A stretch of DNA of 64,000 bases from an uncultured Alphaproteobacteria bacterium (GCA_902533625.1 CACAMI010000002.1:62001-126000); one strand, 5' to 3'. Numbered from the stretch's first letter, positions 51,861-61,215 are shown. Program-made: numbers and translations. Notes: generated by a model from the sequence alone, not told the origin.

Positions 51861-53504
51861 GTGGATATAGTTAGAGAATCAATGGAATATGATGTAGTAA
51901 TCGTTGGAGGTGGTCCTTCGGGGCTATCAGCTGCCATAAAGTTAAAGCAATTGAACGCCGATCTTCAGGTAGTTGTTTTAGAAAAGGGGTCAGAAGTAGG
52001 TTCACACATTTTGTCTGGGGCAGTAATTGATCCTATAGGATTAAATGAGTTATTTCCTGATTGGAAAGATAGAGGTTCTCCTGTAAATATTGAAGTTACT
52101 GAAGACAGATTTCTCATGTTGGGACCTGCGGGATCTTTACGGATGCCAAATTTTCTGATGCCTCCGCTAATGAGTAACCATGGAAATTATATAGTTTCTA
52201 TGGCGAATGTTTGTAGGTGGTTGGCTACAGAAGCAGAAGAGTTAGGTGTGGAAATATTTCCTGGAATGGCTTGTTCGGAACTTGTATTTGGAGAATCTGG
52301 TGAAATTAAGGGTGTAGTGGCTGGGGAGTTTGGAAAAGATAAAGACGGTAATGCAACGGATGGTTATGAGCCTGGCATGGAACTCCATGGAAAATATATT
52401 TTGTTAGCGGAAGGCGCTAGAGGTTCTTTAACAAAGCAGGTAGTGAATAAATTTAGATTAGATGAAAATAAAGAACCACAAAAGTTTGGTCTCGGAATGA
52501 AAGAGATTTGGGAAATTACTCCAGATAAGCATAAATTAGGACAAGTTACTCACACTATGGGCTGGCCCCTAGGAAAAAATGCAGGAGGTGGATCTTTTAT
52601 TTACCATATAGAAAATAATCAGATTTACCTCGGTTTTGTAGTACATTTGAATTATCAAAACCCTTATTTATCTCCATATATGGAATTCCAAAAGTTTAAA
52701 GGTCATCCAAAAATCTCTGAACTTTTGGAAGGAGGGAAGAGAATTGCTTATGGAGCAAGGGCTATTTCGGAGGGAGGTTGGCAATCAATTCCAAAACTCT
52801 CATTTCCGGGAGGAGCCATAATTGGTTGCGCTGCTGGGCTCGTAAATGTGCCTCGGATAAAAGGAAACCATAATGCAATGCTTTCTGGAATTTTGGCTGC
52901 TGAGAGCATTGTGAAAGAAATTGCTTCAAAAGGTGGAGAGTTGATATCATATGATCATCTTCTTAAATCTAGTGTAATAGCTGCAGATTTAAAGAAAGTG
53001 CGAAATGTTAAACCTCTTTGGACTAAGTTTGGTTTGATGGGAGCTCTCACTCTTGGGGCTCTAGACATGTGGGTAGCAAATCTTTTTGGGTTCAATATTT
53101 TTGGAACACTAGGTCACGGTAAAAATGATGCAGAATCGACAGGTGAGGCTAAAAATTTTAAGGAAATACTGTATTCCAAACCGGATGGTAAAGTTAGTTT
53201 TGATAGGCTAACCAACCTAAGTTTTTCATCAACAAATCACGAGGAGAATCAGCCTTGTCATTTAGATTTAAAGGATGAAAATGTTCCTATTGCCGTTAAT
53301 CTCCAAAAATTTTCTGAACCGGCACAACGTTACTGTCCTGCAGGGGTGTACGAAGTTATCCTGGAAAATGAAAAGGACCCTAGGTTTCAAATAAATGCAC
53401 AAAACTGTCTACACTGCAAAACATGTGATATCAAAGATCCAAGCCAGAATATAACTTGGAGGACACCACAGGGAGGCGAGGGTCCAAATTATTCAAATAT
53501 GTAA
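51861..53504 (+). CDS. Electron transfer flavoprotein-ubiquinone oxidoreductase
   Basis: A 547-residue membrane-associated flavoprotein that passes electrons from ETF (fatty-acid and amino-acid oxidation) to ubiquinone. The FAD motif GGGPSG is at residues 16-21; the ubiquinone and membrane region includes GGGSFIYH and PRIKGNHNAMLSG. The C-terminal 4Fe-4S cysteines are all present: C492, C516, C519 and C522. The start is GTG at 51861 with a GGGAG site nine bases upstream; ATG 51882 is a less likely alternative. ETF genes themselves are not in this window. Confidence 0.97.
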   Translation: MDIVRESMEYDVVIVGGGPSGLSAAIKLKQLNADLQVVVLEKGSEVGSHILSGAVIDPIGLNELFPDWKDRGSPVNIEVTEDRFLMLGPAGSLRMPNFLMPPLMSNHGNYIVSMANVCRWLATEAEELGVEIFPGMACSELVFGESGEIKGVVAGEFGKDKDGNATDGYEPGMELHGKYILLAEGARGSLTKQVVNKFRLDENKEPQKFGLGMKEIWEITPDKHKLGQVTHTMGWPLGKNAGGGSFIYHIENNQIYLGFVVHLNYQNPYLSPYMEFQKFKGHPKISELLEGGKRIAYGARAISEGGWQSIPKLSFPGGAIIGCAAGLVNVPRIKGNHNAMLSGILAAESIVKEIASKGGELISYDHLLKSSVIAADLKKVRNVKPLWTKFGLMGALTLGALDMWVANLFGFNIFGTLGHGKNDAESTGEAKNFKEILYSKPDGKVSFDRLTNLSFSSTNHEENQPCHLDLKDENVPIAVNLQKFSEPAQRYCPAGVYEVILENEKDPRFQINAQNCLHCKTCDIKDPSQNITWRTPQGGEGPNYSNM

Positions 53505-53533
53505 TTTAGTAGAGTAAGTAAGGATAATAAAAA

Positions 53534-55207
53534 ATTACCTACAAACATAAAATCAAGTCGATATCTTTATTTTGTTTAATTGTTCTGGCATGTATTTTCA
53601 GAGCAACAAGTTTATTTGCTTTTTCTTATAGCAGTTCTGGCCTTTATTTGTCAGCAAACACAGCAAAATTTTCCTCTGATTATAGTGCTGCTTCTTCATT
53701 TTACAGAAGTTTGTGGATAAAGGATCCTTTTAATCTAGATTACGCAGTTGATGCACTCATTTTCTCCGTTGCTTCAGGGCAAGTCAAAGAAGCAATAGCA
53801 ATTGCCAATCGTGCCTTGGAAAACCGATTAGACTCACCGTTATTTGGTTTGGTGCTAATAATAGATAAGTTCAAAGAAAGAAAGTTGGGAGAAGTTAAAG
53901 TTTTATTAAATAGGCATAAGGAAGATTTACCTAATGTGGCCTTTTGGATTTTTTCTGGATGGGCAAATAGTGAATTAGGGGTGTCTCAACCTCCTCCAGA
54001 ATTCGAAAAAATAGGTGAAGGGGCCAAGAAAATCGGGTTGAATCGATATAATCAAGCTCTGTACGCTGCTTACAATGGTGATTGGAGTTCGGCCAGCTCT
54101 TTTTTGAAAGACGGAGGTCATCTGCTCGCAACGCTAAATAGGGATATACTTTTTACACAAGCAAATATACTTTACTATTCAGGTGATAAAAGGGAAGCTT
54201 TAGCTCTATTACAAAAAGGGATAGGCCTTAAGAATATCCAAGAATTTCCCATATTAGAAAAAATAAAAGATTTTGGTCTAGATAAAACTATTTCAATCAA
54301 TTCGGAAGAACATTTAGATTTTGCTATATCACAAACATTAATTATGCTTAATTCTAGTGATAGCGATGGTGTGTCCTTAGGGAGTACTTTCTATTATCAA
54401 CTAGCAAATTATATCAATAACGAGAATAATTTCACCAAGTTATCACTCGCTCCTATACTTTTTAAGTTAGGTCAGTATTCCGTTGCAAAAAATCTTCTTA
54501 GGTCGGTTGGTATTGAAGATAAAAGTTACGTTGAAGCCCAAATACAGTTAGCTAAAGGGTTGGCCGAATTAGGAGATATTAGTAAAGCAATTTCAATATT
54601 AAGAGGTATTGAAAATCAATCTAAGAATAATTTTTTCAGCCATAATTCACTCGGAGATTTGTTTCGTTCAGAAAAGAAGTTTTTATCAGCTCTTCAAGAG
54701 TATTCATCGGCATTAAATTTTACTGAAGGTTCTGAAAATGAAACTATTTGGGTGACCTACTTCTTTCGGGGCATTTGTTTTCAGGAAATAGGAGAGTGGG
54801 ACAATGCTAGGAAAGATTATCTTAAAGCTCTTGAGCTTTCACCAGGACAACCTGAAGTGTTAAATTATCTTGGGTATAGTCTTATTGAAAGAAAAGAAAA
54901 ATTAAGTCAGGCACTGGGCATGATAGAAAAGGCTATTGAGAGAAATCCTCAGAGTGGTTACATTGTCGATTCTTTGGCTTGGGGGCTTTTTAAGTTAGGA
55001 AGGTATGAGGAAGCACTTCTCCCTATGAAAAAAGCTTATGAATTATTGCCCTTTGATCCAATTATTAACGATCACATGGGTGATATTTTATGGAATAACG
55101 GGAAAAGGAGAAGTGCCAAACTCTTCTGGAAAAGATCACTAAGTTTTAATCCTGAGGAAGAAGAAGTGAGTAAAATAAAGAAAAAAATTAAATTTGGAAT
55201 GGATTAG
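53534..55207 (+). CDS. Exported TPR-repeat protein with non-canonical start
   Basis: A TPR-repeat protein of about 557 residues if started at ATT 53534. The usual starts in this frame begin only at TTG 53648, which has no ribosome-binding site, yet the 38 codons before it encode a textbook signal peptide: a basic start (TYKHKIKS), a hydrophobic core ISLFCLIVLACIF and a SLFA cleavage region. The following SSSGLYLSANTAKFSSDYSAA matches the usual mature N-terminus of alphaproteobacterial TPR proteins. An AAGGA site at 53520-53524 is nine bases from ATT 53534. The repeats are clearest from residue 390 on (AALNFTEGSENE onward, then GWDNARKDYLKALELSPGQPEVLNYLGYSL). It is downstream of etfQO and 51 bp before ispE. 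The role is unknown; a sequencing frameshift is the main alternative. Confidence 0.8.
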   Translation: MTYKHKIKSISLFCLIVLACIFRATSLFAFSYSSSGLYLSANTAKFSSDYSAASSFYRSLWIKDPFNLDYAVDALIFSVASGQVKEAIAIANRALENRLDSPLFGLVLIIDKFKERKLGEVKVLLNRHKEDLPNVAFWIFSGWANSELGVSQPPPEFEKIGEGAKKIGLNRYNQALYAAYNGDWSSASSFLKDGGHLLATLNRDILFTQANILYYSGDKREALALLQKGIGLKNIQEFPILEKIKDFGLDKTISINSEEHLDFAISQTLIMLNSSDSDGVSLGSTFYYQLANYINNENNFTKLSLAPILFKLGQYSVAKNLLRSVGIEDKSYVEAQIQLAKGLAELGDISKAISILRGIENQSKNNFFSHNSLGDLFRSEKKFLSALQEYSSALNFTEGSENETIWVTYFFRGICFQEIGEWDNARKDYLKALELSPGQPEVLNYLGYSLIERKEKLSQALGMIEKAIERNPQSGYIVDSLAWGLFKLGRYEEALLPMKKAYELLPFDPIINDHMGDILWNNGKRRSAKLFWKRSLSFNPEEEEVSKIKKKIKFGMD

Positions 55208-55258
55208 GGCTATCTTTAATTCTTTATATAAATTTCTTGAAATAATGTGATGCTGGCT

Positions 55259-56119
55259 ATGGAGTATCAATTGGCTAAAGCTAAAGTAAATTTAGCACTA
55301 CATGTTGTTTGTAGAAGAAAAAATGGTTTCCATGAGTTGGATAGCTTGGTTTGTTTTCCAAACTTTGGGGATAAGATAATTTGTAGGAAGAATTCGGTAC
55401 CTAATTTGTCGATCTCAGGAAATTTTAAGAGGAATGTACCCAAAGCTAATAATATAATCATAAAAACATTAAGAAAAATTCCCTTCGTAAATAAGAATAT
55501 GTCAGTTCATTTGGAAAAAAATATTCCAGTATCTGCTGGATTGGGAGGAGGTTCAGCTGATTCAGCGGCAGTAATAAGGGCTTATAAAAATTTGTGGGGA
55601 GAGGTTTTGATAGCTGAAAGAGACACTTTCACTCTTGGTGCAGATGTTCCAGTTTGTATTGATTCTTCATTTCAAAGAATGAAAGGTATTGGAGAAGATG
55701 TGAAAAGGCTAAAAAGTACATTACGTTTTTATCTTCTTTTGGTGAACTCGGGAGATTCAATTTCTACTAAAGAGGTTTTTCTTAACCTTAAATTCTCTAA
55801 TAATCCGAAATTAGAAAATTTAACACCTTTTAGAAATATGAAGGATTTAGTATTGTACTTAAAAAGACAAAGAAATGACCTAGAGACAGCTGCATTTTCA
55901 TTAAATTCTAATTTGGAAGAGACCAAAGCTTATATTGGAGCACTAAAAGGATGTAAGTTAGCTAGGCTTTCGGGGTCAGGAGGCACAATTTTTGGTATTT
56001 TTGATAACAAAATTGAAGCATTCGAGGCTTACCAGAAAGTTAAGCGGGAAAATTTTGTTTGGTGGACATGTTGTAGCCCTGTAAGCTTAGCTAATTCTAG
56101 ATACGACATAGCTACATAA
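55259..56119 (+). CDS. ispE: 4-diphosphocytidyl-2-C-methyl-D-erythritol kinase
   Basis: About 286 residues; a GHMP kinase of the MEP isoprenoid pathway. AKAKVNLALHVVCRRKNGFHELDSLV is the family start, and PVSAGLGGGSADSAA near 95-109 is the ATP loop; the C-terminal ARLSGSGGTIFGIF motif is intact. GTG 55247 and ATG 55250 are also in frame; ATG 55259 best fits family length. No clear ribosome-binding site precedes any of them. Its last 33 bases overlap the end of the convergent polyprenyl synthase gene. Confidence 0.95.
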   Translation: MEYQLAKAKVNLALHVVCRRKNGFHELDSLVCFPNFGDKIICRKNSVPNLSISGNFKRNVPKANNIIIKTLRKIPFVNKNMSVHLEKNIPVSAGLGGGSADSAAVIRAYKNLWGEVLIAERDTFTLGADVPVCIDSSFQRMKGIGEDVKRLKSTLRFYLLLVNSGDSISTKEVFLNLKFSNNPKLENLTPFRNMKDLVLYLKRQRNDLETAAFSLNSNLEETKAYIGALKGCKLARLSGSGGTIFGIFDNKIEAFEAYQKVKRENFVWWTCCSPVSLANSRYDIAT

Positions 56120-57073
56120 ATCATTCAGAAGGTCTTTAGTTTGAGAATCTGGTATTCCAACTAAATTTTCTTTAGCAATTTCAGACCATTTTAAAGCAAT
56201 ATTATATGTTTTTTCCAAAACACCTTGGCCTTTCAAAATTTCCAATGCTAGATGAAAATCTCTATCGTTTTGAAGACCTTTCTCAATCGTTCGTTCCCAG
56301 AACTTTTTCTCCTGATTTGATGCGTCTTTAAAAGCAAGAATTAATGGGAGAGTTACCTTTCTTTCTTTAAAATCATTTCCAATGTTTTTTCCTAGAGAGT
56401 CACCTGCTCCTCTATAATCAAGCAAATCATCTATAATCTGAAAGCAAATTCCCAAAGCATCACCGTAATTATATAGTAAGTTAGTTTGCTTTTTTGTTGC
56501 CCCTGCGACGTATGAACCCGTCTGACAAGAAGCAGAAAAAAGAGCTGCAGTCTTACCTCGAATTACATCATAGTAAGTTTCCAACGGTGTATTTAAATTT
56601 TTTGCTATACTAAGTTGTAGGACTTCTCCTTCGCTTATTAGGGCAGAAGAGTTTGCAAGTATTGACAAAATTTTAGGGGAGTTAGTCTCTATCATTAGTT
56701 TAAAAGCTCGAGAAAACAAAAAATCACCAACAAGAATTGAAGACTTATTGTCCCAAAGAACATTCGCTGTGCGTTTGTCGCGTCGCCTATCACTTTTATC
56801 TACAACATCATCATGAAGCAAAGTAGCATTGTGAATAAATTCAACTACCGCAGCTAATTTTATGTGTTTGATCCCCTGATAATTAAATAGTTTAGCTGAT
56901 GCAATGGTTAGCAAAGGCCGTAGTCTCTTCCCACCAGCATTTATTAAATGCCCAGCGACTTTTTCTATAAGGTCTACTTTTTCACTTTTCATTCGTTCAC
57001 GCATTAACAAGTCAACGTCTGTCATTTCTGATGACAAGGAAAATTGTAGCTTTTCAATTACTGTCTCGGTCAA
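56087..57073 (-). CDS. All-trans polyprenyl diphosphate synthase
   Basis: A 328-residue trans-prenyltransferase, probably making the side chain of ubiquinone. The first Asp-rich motif DDVVD is at residues 88-92 and the second, DDLLD, near 218; GKTAALFSASC follows a GGKRLRPLL block at 48-56. Chain length (octa- or decaprenyl) cannot be told from these motifs alone. The start is TTG at 57073, with AAGGA seven bases upstream; no ATG is available. It overlaps the convergent ispE by 33 bp. Confidence 0.95.
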   Translation of the reverse strand: MTETVIEKLQFSLSSEMTDVDLLMRERMKSEKVDLIEKVAGHLINAGGKRLRPLLTIASAKLFNYQGIKHIKLAAVVEFIHNATLLHDDVVDKSDRRRDKRTANVLWDNKSSILVGDFLFSRAFKLMIETNSPKILSILANSSALISEGEVLQLSIAKNLNTPLETYYDVIRGKTAALFSASCQTGSYVAGATKKQTNLLYNYGDALGICFQIIDDLLDYRGAGDSLGKNIGNDFKERKVTLPLILAFKDASNQEKKFWERTIEKGLQNDRDFHLALEILKGQGVLEKTYNIALKWSEIAKENLVGIPDSQTKDLLNDLCSYVVSRIS

Positions 57074-57325
57074 TGAATTATCCTTCTTTATGGCCGATTA
57101 ACTATTTGCCCTATAATTACGATTTATTAAAGTGATATATTGTCCCACCAAGAAATTCTATTTCTTTAGTAAAAAAGATGAAATTGTATTTTTTGCTTTG
57201 CAAGAAAATTTAATTGGTGCAGAGATGGGATAAATATATTGCAAGGAGCCTAAAGGTTTTGGTTCCTAACTAGTTAAGGCATTAATATCTAAGAATGTTT
57301 TTTAATAAATCTGAGAGCTTGAAAT
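57074..57325. other. Intergenic region with one hairpin
   Basis: A 252-bp AT-rich spacer between divergent genes. It contains an imperfect hairpin at 57244-57267 (AGGAGCC pairing with GGTTCCT around a ten-base loop). No gene or clear promoter is visible. Confidence 0.4.
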
Positions 57326-58093
57326 ATGAGTGATAAAATTCAAACTACTGAAGATCTATTTTTGGGAGGTAAGTTGGCTATATGTCAGCTAAAGAAGGGG
57401 TATAGAGCTGGAAATGATCCGGTTTTATTAGCAGCTAGCCTTAAGTTGAAAAAATATCAAACGCTTTTAGATTTGGGATGTGGAGTAGGTACTGCTTTCC
57501 TATGCGCTTTAGTGAGAGAAAAGTCCCTTGAAGTAACGGGGGTAGAATTACAGAAGACATTATCAGATCTGGCAAAAAGCAATTGTAAGAAAAATAAACT
57601 CTCAGCAGAAATTATTAATTCCGATATTAATAAGATGTGGAAAGTTATTGGAGATAGAACATTTGATCATGTAATCTTTAATCCACCTTTTATGGACTCT
57701 AATAAGGGAACAGTTTCTTTAAGTAGAGAAAAATCTCTAGCCAATTTTTCTTCAGAAGAAGAATTGGAGAATTGGCTTAAAATTGGTATGAAAAGGCTAA
57801 AGCCAAAAGGCACAATATCACTTATTTTAAGGGCTGAATCCTTAAGTATAGTATTAAAGACCCTAGAAGAAAAAGTTGGATCAATAAAGATTTTGCCAAT
57901 TGCGTCCTTTGAGGGGGAACCGTGTTCCCGAATTATTGTAAGTGCTAAATTGGGTTCAAAAGGCAATATATCTCTATTGTCACCTTTAATTATGCATCTT
58001 AAATCTTTGGGAGAAGGCAAAAGGTTTGTTTTTACAAAAGCAGTGAGAGATATCCTTTATGAAGGAAAGTCAATTGAGGCATCCTTAACTTGA
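57326..58093 (+). CDS. tRNA1(Val) adenine N6-methyltransferase-like (TrmN6 family)
   Basis: A 255-residue class I methyltransferase. The SAM-binding TLLDLGCGVGTAFLCAL is near residues 46-62 and the catalytic FNPPFMDSN motif (NPPF) near 115-123, which marks N6-adenine or related amino methylation. The N-terminal QTTEDLFLGGKLAICQLKKGYRAGNDPVLLAA matches TrmN6/YfiC proteins, which modify A37 of tRNA1(Val). The exact target in this organism is inferred from family only. Confidence 0.9.
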   Translation: MSDKIQTTEDLFLGGKLAICQLKKGYRAGNDPVLLAASLKLKKYQTLLDLGCGVGTAFLCALVREKSLEVTGVELQKTLSDLAKSNCKKNKLSAEIINSDINKMWKVIGDRTFDHVIFNPPFMDSNKGTVSLSREKSLANFSSEEELENWLKIGMKRLKPKGTISLILRAESLSIVLKTLEEKVGSIKILPIASFEGEPCSRIIVSAKLGSKGNISLLSPLIMHLKSLGEGKRFVFTKAVRDILYEGKSIEASLT

Positions 58094-58212
58094 TATCAGA
58101 AAATATCACTAAATTTTTCCTCAAATAAAATTGATAATGATTTTAACTATATATTGTGCTAGAGTCAGGTCTCACCACTTTATTTTGAAGCAAAATTAAT
58201 TTTGAGGACCAA

Positions 58213-58386
58213 ATGGACAGAGGATCATACTTAAAAGTACTGCAAGCAAAGCATAACGAACTTGATAAAAAAATTCTGCAACAGCAAAAAGAAGGTTTTA
58301 TAGATCATTTGAATATAATTCCTTTAAAAAAGGAAAAATTGAAGCTAAAGGAAGAAATTAACAGATATTATAGAATAAAGGCCTAG
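58213..58386 (+). CDS. Small YdcH/DUF465-family protein (57 aa)
   Basis: A 57-residue helical protein with the DUF465 pattern: KVLQAKHNELDKKILQQQ, a short turn and LKKEKLKLKEEINRYYRIK. The ATG at 58213 has a GAGG ribosome-binding site at 58204-58207. Members are common, often near heat-shock or division genes, but have no defined function. Its stop codon is directly followed by the end of the convergent amidotransferase gene. Confidence 0.88.
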   Translation: MDRGSYLKVLQAKHNELDKKILQQQKEGFIDHLNIIPLKKEKLKLKEEINRYYRIKA

Positions 58387-58387
58387 A

Positions 58388-59131
58388 TTATCTTAGTAGT
58401 AAGCTAATAAGTGACGACGCCAAACTTTTATTATAAAACTCGCACTCTATATCTTTAAGAGCCAAGTTTATCAAAGGGCTTGGAATTGGATTGTCGCTCC
58501 TTAAAATAGATAGGTCCTTAAAGTACGTTTTTGAAAATTCAGGATGTGACTGTATGGTCAGAATTGTAGGTTGCGTGTCTTTACCGTACGAAAGCATCGC
58601 ATATGGACAAAAATCGTTTCCAGCTATTAATGTACAGTTCTCAGAAATTTTTGTTACTTGATCTTGATGGAAGGCAAATCCCTTATAAAAAGAAAGTGGA
58701 GTGCCTTTTTTATTTTCTCGTATTTCCTTGAGCCAAGATACTTCGCGGCTGATAGTATATGTTTGGACTCCAATGCCCCAACCCTTTTTAGATTTTCTTA
58801 CTTCTCCTCCCATAGCTTCAGATATTATTTGATGCCCGAAGCATATCCCAAGCATTGGGATGGAATTCTTGTAACTTTCGACAATAAAATTTTTTAACGG
58901 CTTAATCCACGGAAGGTTTTCATAAACGCCATGCTTTGACCCACTGATAATCCAAATATCCGCCTCACTGGGATCTGGCAGCGTTTCATTTTTGTAAATT
59001 AGAACGCTTAATGAATTTGATGGTTCGAAAGCAGTTTTGATCCAAGTAAGAACCATATCTGAGTAGGTTCCATGCTTTTCCAATAAAGGTTCCGCTACAT
59101 TTCCTGCTTCAATAACACCAATTTTTGTCAT
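58388..59131 (-). CDS. Class I glutamine amidotransferase-like protein
   Basis: About 247 residues. The catalytic Cys is C97 in MLGICFGHQII and the His-Glu pair is in IQSHPEF near 195, so the triad is complete. A stand-alone GATase1 domain of this type resembles GMP-synthase-like amidotransferases and gamma-glutamyl hydrolases of unknown substrate. The frame opens at 59143, but ATG 59131 has AAGGA five bases upstream and gives MTKIGVIEAG. It lies between ydcH-like and thiolase genes. Confidence 0.9.
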   Translation of the reverse strand: MTKIGVIEAGNVAEPLLEKHGTYSDMVLTWIKTAFEPSNSLSVLIYKNETLPDPSEADIWIISGSKHGVYENLPWIKPLKNFIVESYKNSIPMLGICFGHQIISEAMGGEVRKSKKGWGIGVQTYTISREVSWLKEIRENKKGTPLSFYKGFAFHQDQVTKISENCTLIAGNDFCPYAMLSYGKDTQPTILTIQSHPEFSKTYFKDLSILRSDNPIPSPLINLALKDIECEFYNKSLASSLISLLLR

Positions 59132-59303
59132 AAAATCCTTCACACTAAACTATGAACTGTTCAATATTTTTTTTAACAATTAAATAAAATCACTTGGAAG
59201 CTCTATTCGATTAGTGGCTAGCTGAGAAACAGAAAAATTTTGCCGTTCTAAGCCTTCTATTAGCGAAACTCACTCAAGAGTCCTTGTCCATTTTCCTTAA
59301 TCC

Positions 59304-60482
59304 TTACTTTATAACTTCTATACACATTGACACACCCATTCCTCCACCAATACATAGTGTTGCCAATCCCTTGTTTGCCTTTCTGTGGTGTAATTCATAA
59401 ATAAGTGTGTTCAATATTCTACATCCAGATGCTCCAATAGGATGACCTATAGCTATTGCCCCTCCATTAACGTTTACGATTGATGGGTCCCAACCCATTT
59501 CTCTTGTAACTGCAAGAGATTGAGCTGCAAAGGCTTCATTGGATTCGATTAAATCTAAGTCTGACACTTCCCAACCTGCTTTATCTAATGCTTTCTTAGA
59601 AGCTGAGACTGGCCCAATTCCCATATATTTTGGGTCCACCCCAGCTGTAGAAAATGACACAATTCTTGCCAAAGGCATTAATCCCCTTTTTTCTGCTTGC
59701 TGTGAAGACATTAATAAGACCATTGCGGCACCATCATTCACTCCCGAAGCATTTCCCGCAGTAACTGTACCACCTTCTTTAAAAGCTGGTCGAAGTTTTT
59801 CGATATTTTCCATGGTTATCCCATGTCTTATGTATTCATCCTTCTCTATGAATTTTTTACCTTCGCGGCTCTCTATCGTAATAGGTGAGATTTCATCCTT
59901 AAATTTACCGTCGGTTTGTGACTTATCAGCTTTTACTTGACTTTGGTATGCGAATTCATCTTGCTCTCGCCGACTTATTTGCCACTTTTCAGCAATGTTC
60001 TCTGCAGTCATTCCCATATGATAGCCATAAAATGCATCCCAAAGGCCATCTTTAATCATAGTGTCTATAAATTCTGTATCTCCCATTTTTTTTCCTTTAC
60101 GGAATAAAATTGCATGGGGTGATTTACTCATGCTTTCCTGCCCTCCAGCTATGATAATATTAGATTCATCAGATTCTATTTGTTGGACGCCTAAAGAAAC
60201 AGCCCTAAGTCCTGAGCCACATACTTGATTTATATTCCAGGCAGAACTTTCAATTGGGAGTCCTGCTGCAATATGCGTTTGGCGAGCAGGGTTTTGACCT
60301 TGTGAGGCCGTTAATACTTGGCCCAGTATTGTCTCGGTGACGTCACTATTTTTTATGCCTGAAGTTTGTAAAATATCTAATATTACCTGCGCACCGATCT
60401 CATGAGCACTTAGCGAAGACAGCGCTCCATTAAAATTTCCAATCGGTGATCTTTTTGCTCCTACAATAACTACGCTAGTCAT
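59304..60482 (-). CDS. Acetyl-CoA acetyltransferase (second thiolase)
   Basis: A 392-residue thiolase. The active Cys is C88 in NQVCGSGLRAVS, the His motif is NVNGGAIAIGHPIGASG near 345 and the second Cys is in LCIGGGMGVS near 382. The NQVCGSG context resembles PhaA/AtoB-type biosynthetic thiolases more than the other copy in the window (C90 in NRLCGSG). No phaB or phaC is adjacent. Confidence 0.94.
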   Translation of the reverse strand: MTSVVIVGAKRSPIGNFNGALSSLSAHEIGAQVILDILQTSGIKNSDVTETILGQVLTASQGQNPARQTHIAAGLPIESSAWNINQVCGSGLRAVSLGVQQIESDESNIIIAGGQESMSKSPHAILFRKGKKMGDTEFIDTMIKDGLWDAFYGYHMGMTAENIAEKWQISRREQDEFAYQSQVKADKSQTDGKFKDEISPITIESREGKKFIEKDEYIRHGITMENIEKLRPAFKEGGTVTAGNASGVNDGAAMVLLMSSQQAEKRGLMPLARIVSFSTAGVDPKYMGIGPVSASKKALDKAGWEVSDLDLIESNEAFAAQSLAVTREMGWDPSIVNVNGGAIAIGHPIGASGCRILNTLIYELHHRKANKGLATLCIGGGMGVSMCIEVIK

Positions 60483-60591
60483 TTTTCCTCCTACAAAAAA
60501 TTTATCTTTTTTGAAAAAGCTAGGTGCAAAAAAGTTATCACGACTAGTAATTTAAATAAAGTTAAATTCTGTGAATGCTGTCCAATAAAAT

Positions 60592-61173
60592 CTACTGATC
60601 ATATAGATACAGTAATTCTTTAAAAAATTTAACACTTTCATCACTGGACCAATTTATGTCACCTATAATTCTTCCGATCTCTCTTCCGTTAGGATCTATG
60701 ATAAGAGTGGTGGGTAAGCCAAGTACTCCTAAAGAGGCACTTAGCTCACCATAAGGGTCTCTATAGCTCTTAAGCTTGAATAGCTGGCCTTCCAATATAA
60801 AATTTTCAATCTTCGCCACACTATTCCTTCCTGCGGCGATCATAATTATTTCAAAGTTATCATCATTAATTAAGTTCTTAAGTGTTTTTAGGGAAGGTAT
60901 CTCCCGTATACATGGGGAACACCACGTAGCCCAGAAATTAATTATTCTTAATTTCCCATCAGTCAGGATTAGTCCAAAATCGGCATCTTGCATATCTTTA
61001 AGGTTAAAAGATTTTCTTACTACACTATCTTTGGTAATTATGAGCTTTTTTAATTCTCCTTCTTGTAAATCTGCAAAATTGCCTTTTGAAAAAAAAGAAT
61101 CTGGATAGACAATGTTTGCACTGAAGACTAGTAAAGAGTATACCAACACTAAATTTACAAAATTTATTTTCAT
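60592..61173 (-). CDS. TlpA-like periplasmic thioredoxin-family protein
   Basis: A 193-residue exported redox protein. Residues 1-20 are a hydrophobic signal or anchor (KINFVNLVLVYSLLVFSA). The thioredoxin domain has NFWATWCSPCIREIPSLK with the redox pair C85-C88 and the cis-Pro loop LGLPTTLIIDP near 153. TlpA-type proteins reduce disulphides in the periplasm, for example during cytochrome c assembly. It is divergent from argH, a conserved alphaproteobacterial neighbourhood. Confidence 0.92.
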   Translation of the reverse strand: MKINFVNLVLVYSLLVFSANIVYPDSFFSKGNFADLQEGELKKLIITKDSVVRKSFNLKDMQDADFGLILTDGKLRIINFWATWCSPCIREIPSLKTLKNLINDDNFEIIMIAAGRNSVAKIENFILEGQLFKLKSYRDPYGELSASLGVLGLPTTLIIDPNGREIGRIIGDINWSSDESVKFFKELLYLYDQ

Positions 61174-61215
61174 TTTGATTGTTCTTAAAAAAATTAAATT
61201 TAGGCTGAACCACCA

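Noticed and set aside
59539-59940. 133-codon open frame opposite the second thiolase
   Set aside because: It is antisense to conserved thiolase sequence and has no homology that I recognise.
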